Assembly (NCBI GenBank): GCA_902474645.1
Contig: CABRWN010000025.1
Span: 1 to 17,299 of the forward strand
Origin: an uncultured Collinsella sp.
GTDB lineage: Bacteria > Actinomycetota > Coriobacteriia > Coriobacteriales > Coriobacteriaceae
DNA length: 17,299 nucleotides
Direction of reading: 5' to 3'
The notes below the pieces were generated by a model that made no database searches, was not told the DNA's origin, and saw only the letters and a list, made by a program, of their open reading frames with translations. The position numbers and the translations under genes were made by a program. Positions 5,702 to 13,432 of the stretch are shown piece after piece; the stretch's first letter is position 1, and each line of letters starts with the position of its first letter.

Positions 5702-7359
5702 TGATGCATTTCAAATGGCGGAGAGGCGAGTGCGCGTTGTTCTGGCATGTGGTCAAAACAACGATGTCATGCCACGGTGCAAAGATGCTGATGGTCATGG
5801 TTCTGGTGAGCTATGCTCTGACATCGCTGTCACCGTATTTGAACGGACAGTTTGTTGATATGCTCGTTTACGGTCAGGACATGCATTCGATTTATATTTT
5901 AGCCTTTGCTATAGCATTATTGGGGATTATTTCGGCGGTCTTCTCTTACTTTGCAAAGATGCTCCAGACGTCAGTCCTGAACCTCTCGTATTTCAGTTTT
6001 TTAAAAGAAATCGTGTCAGACTTTCAACATTTGCCACTTACGGACATAGAGTCGACTTCCCCGTTGTACTCTGCTCAGAAAATAAACTCGGACACCTCTT
6101 CAATAACATCGTTTGTTGTCATAAACATGATTCCATTGTTCATGAATGCGATTACAATGATTGCGGTTTTTTTGCTAATCGCTTCTCTCGATTTATCGAT
6201 ATGCACCGTCGGCATAACGCTTCTTGGGGCGTATTGCATTATGGTGCTTATGCTTCAACCCTCACTGCTTGCTGCTTCATTTCAAAAGAAAGAGGAAGAT
6301 GGGTTCCTGTTCAGCTCCATAGCATCACGTATCGCGCGGACGTTCGAGATTAAGCTGCTAGCCGGTTATGACAGCAGCTTCGAACATGTAGAAAAACAGT
6401 TTGATGTTGCGTACTATCCTTCAGTTCTTGCACTCGCGAAAGTACAAAGTATAGTAAGTTCTAGCGATCGTATGGCGGCGGCAGGATTTCAAGCTGTTTT
6501 GTTGCTGGTTTCGGGAGCAAGAATAGCCACAGGAGCTATGACAATTGGGGAATTTACCATGATAAATTCTTATTATTCCCTATTGATGAGCTGTGGCAAA
6601 TACTATATCGGCGTCTTTCAGTCTTTGCAGGAAACGAGGGCATCAATAGCTAGGCTGAATGAAATAAAGGCGCGAAAACGGGATTACCGAAATTGCCTTG
6701 CGGTTAATAATGTGGGCCGCATACAGGTCCTAGATTTAGACTTCAGTTTAATTCGCGACGAAGAGCTGGTTGATATAACTTGCGGGGTGAATCTTCAATT
6801 TGACGTGGGCAGAACGTATGTAATTACAGGCCCTAATGGTGTTGGAAAAAGCACACTATTAAAGCTGCTCCTGGGTTTTTACGAGCACGCAAATGACAAT
6901 ATCGAGTACGATTGCACAAAGTTGACCGCTATCAATCTTGACCGAGTTCGGTCGGAGTGTTTCTCTGCTATGCAGCAAACGGCTTTCGTCCCCGGTGACA
7001 CAGTTGAAGACTATTTGCATGAATACGGCATCAGCTATGAGTTAATGGCGTCGTTTCTCAAGGAATGCGGTTTCGAACCAATTGATAAAATAAGATGGGA
7101 AAAATGTTCTAATCTATCTGGAGGAGAGCTGCAAAGGTTGCGCTTGGCTATGGCGTTATGCCGAAAAGCGGATTTTGTAATTCTCGATGAGCCGACCAAT
7201 GATCTTGACGGATCGGCATGTGGCTGCCTGATAGAGTACATTAAACAAAATAAGCGAGGTCAGGCCTTTTTGATCGTTTCGCATGATTCTAGATTGCTCG
7301 ATGTCGCCGATCATATTTTGGTAATGAGCGGTGAGGGGGCTATTGAATTAGCCAAATAA
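5701..7359 (+). CDS. ABC transporter with fused membrane and ATPase domains, likely peptide exporter
   Basis: A 552-residue half-transporter expected to dimerise. An N-terminal membrane domain (about 25-325) carries hydrophobic helices including MVMVLVSYALTSLSPYLNG, an inner pair near 65-90 and 140-185, and a last pair near 260-300. The ATPase domain has Walker A GPNGVGKST (377-385), signature LSGGELQRL (472-480), Walker B FVILDEP (492-498) and the switch His in IVSHD. The catalytic parts look intact. No C39 peptidase domain precedes the membrane domain, so it does not cut a double-glycine leader itself. As the last gene of the operon it most likely exports the modified peptide. The ATG at 5701 overlaps the methyltransferase stop (TAATG), implying coupling; a GTG at 5689 in frame lies too near the AGAGG (5683-5687). 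Confidence 0.88.
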   Translation: MMHFKWRRGECALFWHVVKTTMSCHGAKMLMVMVLVSYALTSLSPYLNGQFVDMLVYGQDMHSIYILAFAIALLGIISAVFSYFAKMLQTSVLNLSYFSFLKEIVSDFQHLPLTDIESTSPLYSAQKINSDTSSITSFVVINMIPLFMNAITMIAVFLLIASLDLSICTVGITLLGAYCIMVLMLQPSLLAASFQKKEEDGFLFSSIASRIARTFEIKLLAGYDSSFEHVEKQFDVAYYPSVLALAKVQSIVSSSDRMAAAGFQAVLLLVSGARIATGAMTIGEFTMINSYYSLLMSCGKYYIGVFQSLQETRASIARLNEIKARKRDYRNCLAVNNVGRIQVLDLDFSLIRDEELVDITCGVNLQFDVGRTYVITGPNGVGKSTLLKLLLGFYEHANDNIEYDCTKLTAINLDRVRSECFSAMQQTAFVPGDTVEDYLHEYGISYELMASFLKECGFEPIDKIRWEKCSNLSGGELQRLRLAMALCRKADFVILDEPTNDLDGSACGCLIEYIKQNKRGQAFLIVSHDSRLLDVADHILVMSGEGAIELAK

Positions 7360-7758
7360 TGGATTCCTGGTTGTGCTGGAATGATATTGGGACGTATATT
7401 TGATTGCTTTTTAAGGCGGGAATAATAATCGGGTGATCAACTCTTTCTCGTTCCATATGAATTTAGCGCCTCCCGAATGAATGTAATGGGCGGCTCCGGA
7501 ACCCCCGCTGTCCTGGCCTAGGGGAAACGGAATAGACGGACCGACCGTTCGACTTTGCCTGGGAAAGGATGTCGGGCGGTGGGCGGAGTATGGCCACCGG
7601 ACTCATCGAACCGCATCTCCGCCATTCTTTCAACTGGGAAAACGGTGCCCCCGGGCTCTGGAGAGACTGCGGGGGGCGTTCGGCTAACTGCGGGTACGAC
7701 CTATTTGCCCAATGTGTTCGCCTGAGATCGGAAATTAACTATCATGCGCCCCACGACG
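7360..7758. other. Intergenic region at the right border of the island
   Basis: The first 100 bases remain AT-rich, then the DNA becomes GC-rich near 7460. No convincing terminator follows the ABC gene; only a 5-bp ATTCC/GGAAT repeat lies near its stop. The GC-rich part has the hairpin at 7582-7623. Two short minus-strand frames are present: 7340-7456 (38 residues) and 7518-7625 (35 residues, MAEMRFDESGG...). Neither has homology I recognise. The two convergent operons meet here. Confidence 0.5.
7582..7623. repeat. Inverted repeat, structured element of unknown role
   Basis: GGCGGAG-(T)-ATG (7582-7592) pairs with CAT-CTCCGCC (7614-7623), a 10-bp stem with one bulge and a 21-base loop that can form a small inner CGG/CCG pair. 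It lies between the ends of the convergent ABC and cyclase genes. No U-tract follows on either strand. It may be a transcription end signal for the converging units or part of a repeated element. Confidence 0.35.
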
Positions 7759-9288
7759 CTAGTTCAGCTTGGTGCCCGGTACTTGCGGTGCCTCTTTAAG
7801 CAACGCTTTAAGCTCGTTCAAAATGGAAACAGGCTGACGGTCGACGCCGTCCAGATGGAGCGTGGCCACGCGAATGGGCGGCTGATATTCAAGCGGGCCG
7901 ATGAGCACGGGAGAACCCAGGAACCGTTCGATGTCGCTTGCGATCTCATCGATTGCCTCGGGGCCGAGCTCATCGAAGAGTGCCACGAATGTCGGCCCCG
8001 TCGAGCGGAACAGGCGGCCCTTGCCGCGCGAACAATCCATGAGGCAGGCGGCGCTTTCGGCGAGCACGCGGTCGCCTGCATCGAATCCAAAGCGGGCATT
8101 GACCTCGGCGATATCGTCGACCTTAATGGCAATAAAGCCTGCCTCGTGCGGCACGCGGCGCATCTCTCCAATAGCGTTGACCAGCGCGTGGACATCGCCC
8201 AGGCCCGTTACCGAGTCGGTCGTATCCGCTAGGCTTCGGTTGACGATAATGCCCACATACATGCTGGGCTCGGGATCGGTGCCGTCCAAGCGGTAGCCCG
8301 TGCAGTCGCAAAGCGCGTATTTTCCGGTGGCATCCATTACGCGATACTGCATGTAGTGGAAGTGCCACGTGCCGTTTATCACCATGTCGAGCTCGGCGCG
8401 TACGTTGTCGCGGTCCTCGGGATGAACGCGGGCGAGCCACATGTCGAGTGAGCTAAAAGGGTGCTGGGAAGGCAGGTCAAAATCGCGCACGGCGTTAACC
8501 GACCATTGCGATTCTCCAGTATCGAGGTTAAGGATGAACGGATAGCGCGTCTCGGAGCTCATGGAGATCGCTTGGAACACCCGGTCGTTGCAGGGAAGCT
8601 GATCGACGATTGGGCGTTGCGGCGCGTCATTGTTTTCCGGTTGCTGTACACGATGCATAAGCTTATAGCGATACATCTTGCGATCGGCATCCATCGTCAT
8701 CTGGCGACGCGTGTCGCCGGCAAGTGGATCGACGCGCGAGCAGCCAAAGCTAAAGCTGGCGATCATGGGCGCCTTGCCATCTGAGCTCGCCTCGATCAGC
8801 CCGGCACGTACCTGCTCCAAGCGCTGCTCGAGTTCAGTCTCGTTTGCGGAGAGCGAGATAAGCACAAACTCGTCTCCACCGATACGGAACAGCATCTCAT
8901 CGTGCTCCATGGTTTCGGAGAGCGTGCGGCAGATGCTCAGAATATAGCGATTGCCTTCGGCGTGGCCAAACCTATCATTGCAATGCTTGAGATGGTCGAT
9001 GTCAATATAGGCGCAGGTGAAGGGGTCGCCTTTGCGCCAGAGTTGCTCGACGTGACGGTCGAGTCCGCTGCGGTTGCCCAAGTTGGTGAGCGGATCGATA
9101 TAGGCGTTGCGCTCAAGCAGCTGGCGCTCTTGTTGCAGGATGGCATGCGTCTTTTGCAGTTGCTCACCAACGGCGCGTAGCTCAGCAGGCAGCGCGGCAA
9201 CATCGAGTTCGGCGGTCGAGATGCCATTCGCAAGTCGTTGGAGATAGGCAATAATCAATTGCTCACCCAGGCGATATGACTTGTTCAT
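7759..9288 (-). CDS. Diguanylate cyclase-like protein, GGDEF-PAS-degenerate GGDEF
   Basis: A 509-residue soluble protein. After a helical start (1-60, with a coiled-coil-like LQKTHAILQQERQLLER), residues 62-190 form a GGDEF domain: DPLTNLGNR, YIDIDHLKHCNDRFGHAEGN and RIGGDEF (GGDEF 137-141) keep the nucleotide and metal residues, so cyclase activity making c-di-GMP from two GTP is likely. The inhibitory RxxD site is absent (EHDE at 128-131). A PAS fold follows at about 240-330 (WLARVHPEDRDNVRAEL; MQYRVMDATGKY). Residues 340-500 are a second GGDEF-type fold with STGPTF in place of the motif, hence inactive or regulatory. No membrane helix is seen. The start is ATG 9288, because AAGGAGG lies 9 bases upstream; a TTG at 9315 is in frame but less likely. 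It is a paralogue of the next gene upstream. Confidence 0.88.
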   Translation of the reverse strand: MNKSYRLGEQLIIAYLQRLANGISTAELDVAALPAELRAVGEQLQKTHAILQQERQLLERNAYIDPLTNLGNRSGLDRHVEQLWRKGDPFTCAYIDIDHLKHCNDRFGHAEGNRYILSICRTLSETMEHDEMLFRIGGDEFVLISLSANETELEQRLEQVRAGLIEASSDGKAPMIASFSFGCSRVDPLAGDTRRQMTMDADRKMYRYKLMHRVQQPENNDAPQRPIVDQLPCNDRVFQAISMSSETRYPFILNLDTGESQWSVNAVRDFDLPSQHPFSSLDMWLARVHPEDRDNVRAELDMVINGTWHFHYMQYRVMDATGKYALCDCTGYRLDGTDPEPSMYVGIIVNRSLADTTDSVTGLGDVHALVNAIGEMRRVPHEAGFIAIKVDDIAEVNARFGFDAGDRVLAESAACLMDCSRGKGRLFRSTGPTFVALFDELGPEAIDEIASDIERFLGSPVLIGPLEYQPPIRVATLHLDGVDRQPVSILNELKALLKEAPQVPGTKLN

Positions 9289-9326
9289 GATGGATAACCT
9301 CCTTGGGCGGAACAATGGTTTGTATC

Positions 9327-9357
9327 ATATCCCCAATTCGGTTTGAATTGGGGATAT
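9327..9357. repeat. Perfect 13-bp inverted repeat between the two GGDEF genes
   Basis: ATATCCCCAATTC pairs exactly with GAATTGGGGATAT around the loop GGTTT. It lies 58 bases past the stop of the larger gene and 38 bases before the start of the smaller one, in the transcribed gap if the two are co-transcribed leftward. No U-run follows on either strand, so it is not a textbook terminator. It may be a processing or stabilising hairpin, or an operator. Confidence 0.5.
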
Positions 9358-9415
9358 AAGTCAGCTAATGGAGGCAAATTCCCCCTTCGGCGGTGGCGTT
9401 TTGCGCGCGAGCGTA

Positions 9416-12133
9416 TCAGTTGTTATTGCCACCATCGAGCAATGCCTCAAAATCCTTCGCCGGCATGGGGCGGTAGTAGAAGAAGCCCTGAGCGTAGCGG
9501 GCGCCCATTTGTCGTAGCATGTTCGCCTGTTCATTTGTCTCGACGCCTTCGACCTCGACGGGCAGATGGAGCGACTGCGCCATTTCGAGCATCGATGAAA
9601 TGATTTGCGTGCTGCGGCCTTGATCGCGATCGGTGGGTACAAAGGCGCGGTCGAGCTTGATGACGTCGACGTTGACGTTCTTGAGCATCGCGAGCGTGGA
9701 CTGACCGGTGCCAAAATCGTCCATATAGGTCGAGAAGCCGCGGGTGTGCAGGTCGGCCGTCAGTTTGTCCACGGCCTCGGACTCTCCCGTATAAGCCGTC
9801 TCGGTGATCTCGATACGCATGAGCTCGGGCGGTAGGTTGTATTGGGCGGCGAGCGCCCCCATATGCTCGGCAACGTCGCAGGCAAGGATATCCACGCGCG
9901 ACACATTAAGCGAAACCGGAACCACACGAAGCCCTCGATCGATGCGCTCGCGCAGCCACGAGGCGACACCCTGCCAAATGTACTTGTCGAGCGTCACCAC
10001 AAAGCCGCTTTCCTCGAGTGCGGGGATAAACGTTGCGGGCGAAATGAGAGAGCCGTCCTTGTCAATCCAGCGGGTGAGTGCTTCGGCGCCAATAATCTCA
10101 CCGGTTTCCATATCGACCTGGGGCTGCAAGTGGTAGGTAATACGACCATCTGAGAGCGCGTACTGGAATTCGGTCAGCGTGTGGTGGAACGCGACTTCGC
10201 GCTCGTACTCCGCGGGGCAGAAAATGGCAATGCGCTCCTTAAAGTCGTTTTTTGCGCGCCGATTGGTAAACATGGCCTTTGCCTGCGCATCGATGGTGAT
10301 CTCCTCATTGGAGTCGATGGGGTAAACGCCCATGGACGGCCAAAAACCTACGCCGTCGTTGTGCTTGGCTACAGCCTCGCGCACGCGCGCATAGACTCGG
10401 TGAACGAAATCGTGCTCAAAGGGTATGAGCAGACAAAAGTCGTCTTGTCCCCAGTATCCCGCGACACCCATGTCGGCGTTCTCGATATCCTTGAGCACCG
10501 TGCCCACATCGGCAAGCATACGGTCGCCTTCGGCCTGTCCATACCATTCGTTAAATAGGCGCATGTGGCCCATGTCGACGGTGGCGATACACCAAGCACC
10601 GTCGCGCCTTGCCTTGATGAAGGCATTGGCACGGCGCATAAACTCGCTGGGGCGGTAGAGGCCTGTGAGCATGTCGAGGTGCTCGGCGACGGCGCCTTTG
10701 CGTTCCATCTCGGGTATGGGCAGACTGTCGTTGGGAACAAGTCCGCCGGCCGTGCGAAGGCGACGATCGAGTTCGCCCAAAACAGTCGATGCTTGGGAGT
10801 CCAGGCGTTCGTAAAAGGTCGGGACGACAAGACAGACGGGAGCAATGGTGTCGCCTGCGATTTGCACAGGAGCGAAAACGGCCTCTTTAAGGTGGCGGGT
10901 CAGTTGCTCGAATGCCTCGTGGTCCAAATCGTTGCTGAGCACGACAAACTGGACGCTACGTGAACGGTAGACCCTGCTCCTGTCGCGGGTGATCGACAGC
11001 ATGCGGCCTGCGTATTCGGCGAGCATGTTGTCGACAGCCTCGGCCCCGTAGAGCTCGTTGAGCTTTGTCGTGCCACGAACGCGCACCGCTATAAGGCCCG
11101 TCTCGCAACGGTCGCAACGACAGGCGTCGATGGCATTGACCAACATGCGCTGGGTTCCGAGGCCTGTCGCGGCGTCGACGGTTTCGGCAAGTGAGTGGTT
11201 GACGAGCTCGCCGACATAGAGCGAGGGGACATTTTCGTTGCCGTCGATGCGAAACCCGCGAGCACGGCAGAGGACGTAGTCGCCGACGGCATTGCGCACA
11301 CGATACTGCATGACGCGACGGTGCTTTGTGCCGTTATAGACCTGGTCGATGTCGTTGATGTAGGCCTCAAGGTCATCGGGATGCACGCGCGTTTTCCAGT
11401 AATCGCGACAGTTGTCTATGTGCTCCGAGGGAAGGCCAAGATCGCGCAAGGCGCCTTGTGACCAAAGGGTGCGATGTTTGTCCAAGTTCTCGATAAAGAA
11501 ATAGCGGCCCTCGTTGAGCATCGAAAAGGCGTCGAAAATGCGATCGCTTATTTCGAAGTCGTCGGCGTGGACTTGCGTGATATTGCGTCGATCAAGGTGC
11601 ATGGCATGACGTAGCTTGTAGTCGTACATGCGATGGTCGGCATCGAGCGTCATGCGATTGGGGGCTTCGCCCAGGGCGGGGTCGGCATACGACACTCCAT
11701 AGCTAAACGAGCGGGGCATCTCGGAATCGTTGTTTTTGAGCAGGACTGTTCGGCAGTGTTCCAGACGTTCGGCGAGGTCGTCCTCGGTCGCAATCGTAGA
11801 TAGGATGGCAAACTCGTCGCCGCCTATGCGAAACGCCGCTTCGTCCACTTTCATATACAGCTTGAGATAGAGGCTTACCTGCAAAATATAGCGGTTACCC
11901 TCGTCATGCCCAAAGACGTCGTTGCAGTGCTTGAGATTGTCGATATCGATGTACGCCATGGTAACGGGGGTGTCCTGCTCCCAGAGCTCCTCGAGGGAAC
12001 GGGCAAAGCCGCCGCGGTTGCCAAGTCCGGTAAGCTGGTCGGTAAAGGCGGTCCTAATCAGATCATCCTGACGCTCGAGAAGGTCACGGACGGTCTTTTC
12101 GAGCGTTTCGGTGTAATTGCTGACAGTATCCAT
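9416..12133 (-). CDS. GGDEF/EAL c-di-GMP signalling protein, probable phosphodiesterase
   Basis: A 905-residue soluble protein. Order: a short helical start; GGDEF domain 1 at about 30-165 with intact GGDEF (104-108) and DIDNLKHCND, but no RxxD inhibitory site (KVDE); a PAS domain near 210-305 (TRVHPDDLEAYINDIDQ; MQYRVRNAVGDYV); two degenerate GGDEF folds (SRSVQF and GQDDF in place of the motif); and an EAL domain from about 655 to 900. The EAL domain keeps the usual catalytic set: E684 of EAL, N743, E775, D805-D806 in DDFG, K826, E862 and Q882. It probably degrades c-di-GMP to pGpG and may also make it; which wins cannot be told. ATG 12133 is the first start in frame and its ribosome binding site is weak. 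The N-terminal half is paralogous to the neighbouring 509-residue protein. Confidence 0.9.
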   Translation of the reverse strand: MDTVSNYTETLEKTVRDLLERQDDLIRTAFTDQLTGLGNRGGFARSLEELWEQDTPVTMAYIDIDNLKHCNDVFGHDEGNRYILQVSLYLKLYMKVDEAAFRIGGDEFAILSTIATEDDLAERLEHCRTVLLKNNDSEMPRSFSYGVSYADPALGEAPNRMTLDADHRMYDYKLRHAMHLDRRNITQVHADDFEISDRIFDAFSMLNEGRYFFIENLDKHRTLWSQGALRDLGLPSEHIDNCRDYWKTRVHPDDLEAYINDIDQVYNGTKHRRVMQYRVRNAVGDYVLCRARGFRIDGNENVPSLYVGELVNHSLAETVDAATGLGTQRMLVNAIDACRCDRCETGLIAVRVRGTTKLNELYGAEAVDNMLAEYAGRMLSITRDRSRVYRSRSVQFVVLSNDLDHEAFEQLTRHLKEAVFAPVQIAGDTIAPVCLVVPTFYERLDSQASTVLGELDRRLRTAGGLVPNDSLPIPEMERKGAVAEHLDMLTGLYRPSEFMRRANAFIKARRDGAWCIATVDMGHMRLFNEWYGQAEGDRMLADVGTVLKDIENADMGVAGYWGQDDFCLLIPFEHDFVHRVYARVREAVAKHNDGVGFWPSMGVYPIDSNEEITIDAQAKAMFTNRRAKNDFKERIAIFCPAEYEREVAFHHTLTEFQYALSDGRITYHLQPQVDMETGEIIGAEALTRWIDKDGSLISPATFIPALEESGFVVTLDKYIWQGVASWLRERIDRGLRVVPVSLNVSRVDILACDVAEHMGALAAQYNLPPELMRIEITETAYTGESEAVDKLTADLHTRGFSTYMDDFGTGQSTLAMLKNVNVDVIKLDRAFVPTDRDQGRSTQIISSMLEMAQSLHLPVEVEGVETNEQANMLRQMGARYAQGFFYYRPMPAKDFEALLDGGNNN

Positions 12134-12456
12134 GTCGTAAGCGGCTTTCTGAGGTCGGGCGAATTGCGTCGGGCGAGCTCGTTGTGCACATGCGTTGTTG
12201 TTCGGCGCTTTGCGTGTATCCAGGCCCCCGCCTTGCTGCGTTGTTGGGTTAATTTACCGGCTAATGTTCGCTGTTGATAACAGCTGAGTAGTGTAAACAA
12301 TAGTGCACAATTATATATGGGTGCACATACTGTGGGCGGCTATTATTCGACAAGCGGTAGCGCGACGATGCGATGTTCGATAAAAATGCGACTGGGACGA
12401 TATATGTTGACGGGTATACTTGTCCCGTTTCAAAACACAGGAACGGAGATGGTCGC
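12134..12456. promoter_or_regulatory. Divergent control region with three GTGCACA copies
   Basis: This region of 323 bases separates the GGDEF/EAL gene (leftward) from the patatin gene (rightward). The palindrome-containing heptamer GTGCACA occurs at 12184-12190, 12303-12309 and 12321-12327, the last two 18 bases apart around an AT-rich stretch. A TTGACG (12407-12412) and a TATACT (12415-12420) are present, but they are too close to each other to form one promoter. ACGGG/CCCGT (12410-12414 / 12424-12428) flank the TATACT. Promoters for both genes must lie here; exact boxes are not assigned. Confidence 0.35.
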
Positions 12457-13326
12457 ATGGCACAGTCAAATATGACGCGCACGGTGGGGCTGGCGCTCGA
12501 GGGAGGCGGCTACCGCGGTATGTATACGGCGGGCGTGCTCGACGTTTGGATGGAGCACGGTTTGACCTGCGACCATATGGTGGGCGTCTCGGCGGGCGCG
12601 GCATTTGGCTACAACTTTAAATCGCGCCAGATCGGCCGCGCCATTCGCTATAACAAGGCCTATTGCGCCGACAAGCGCTATGCGAGCGTGACCAGCTGGC
12701 TGCGAACCGGCGATATGTTCAATGCCGACTTTGCCTATCACGAGGTGCCTATCGAGCGCGATCCCATCGACCTGGAAGCATATCGCGCCTGCCCCATGCG
12801 ATTTACGTGCGTGTGTACCGATATCGAGACGGGCAAGGCCGTCTACCACGACCTGCCCTATGGCGACGAGCGGGATATCGAGTGGATCCGGGCGTCGTCG
12901 GCGATTCCCGTGGCGACGCGTCCCGTTGCTATTGACGGGCATAAGTATCTGGATGGTGGCGTGGCCGATTCTATTCCCAGCGCATGGCTGTTTGCGCAGG
13001 GGTATGACCGCAATATCGTGGTACTTACGCAGCCGGCGGGCTTTGCGAAGCAGCCCAACAGCGTGATGCCCATGCTACGGCGTGTGTTCCGTCACTATCC
13101 GGAGTTTGTCGCAGCGCTTGAGCATCGGCATGAGGTCTACAATGCCACGCTCGATGACCTGGCACGTCGCGAGGCTGCCGGCGAGATCTTTGTGGTGCGG
13201 CCGAGCGAATCGGTGAAGGTGCCGTCGCTGTGTCGCGAGCCCGATGAGCTCGAGCGCATCTATCAGATCGGCCGCCACGATGCGGAGGCGACTTTGCCGG
13301 CGCTGGAGGCATATCTGGCAGGGTAG
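12457..13326 (+). CDS. Patatin-like phospholipase family protein
   Basis: A 289-residue protein. GLALEGGGYRGMYTAGVLDV carries the glycine-rich oxyanion-hole loop (GGGxRG, 16-21). GVSAG at 43-47 is the nucleophile elbow with Ser45, and DGG at 166-168 supplies the partner Asp of the Ser-Asp dyad. The length and motifs fit the bacterial YjjU/RssA-type patatin group: serine lipid acyl hydrolases of the cytoplasm or inner membrane face. No signal peptide or membrane helix is present. The start is ATG 12457, because GGAG (12445-12448) lies 8 bases upstream. The frame is open further upstream to 12373, but that part covers the likely promoter region. It is a single-gene unit ending 23 bases before a strong inverted repeat. 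Confidence 0.88.
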   Translation: MAQSNMTRTVGLALEGGGYRGMYTAGVLDVWMEHGLTCDHMVGVSAGAAFGYNFKSRQIGRAIRYNKAYCADKRYASVTSWLRTGDMFNADFAYHEVPIERDPIDLEAYRACPMRFTCVCTDIETGKAVYHDLPYGDERDIEWIRASSAIPVATRPVAIDGHKYLDGGVADSIPSAWLFAQGYDRNIVVLTQPAGFAKQPNSVMPMLRRVFRHYPEFVAALEHRHEVYNATLDDLARREAAGEIFVVRPSESVKVPSLCREPDELERIYQIGRHDAEATLPALEAYLAG

Positions 13327-13348
13327 AGGCTGCTGCCGCCATCTAGGC

Positions 13349-13394
13349 GGAAAGCGCATCCCGGAATGGAGGTCCAAACTGGGATGCGCTTTCC
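13349..13394. terminator. Perfect 14-bp inverted repeat between convergent genes
   Basis: GGAAAGCGCATCCC pairs exactly with GGGATGCGCTTTCC across an 18-base loop. It lies between the rightward patatin gene and the leftward thiE gene, so it probably ends transcription from both sides; the AAA/TTT lies inside the stem rather than as a free U-tail. Confidence 0.65.
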
Positions 13395-13432
13395 ATTGCT
13401 GAAGATATGAGGCTGCGAACCAGCTGCTCGGC

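Noticed and set aside
7359..7403. A 14-codon frame starting on the ABC stop (TAATG)
   Set aside because: It is too short and lacks any further sign of being a gene.
12373..12456. Longer start for the patatin protein
   Set aside because: The ATG at 12457 has a well-placed GGAG, and the upstream codons cover the likely promoter.
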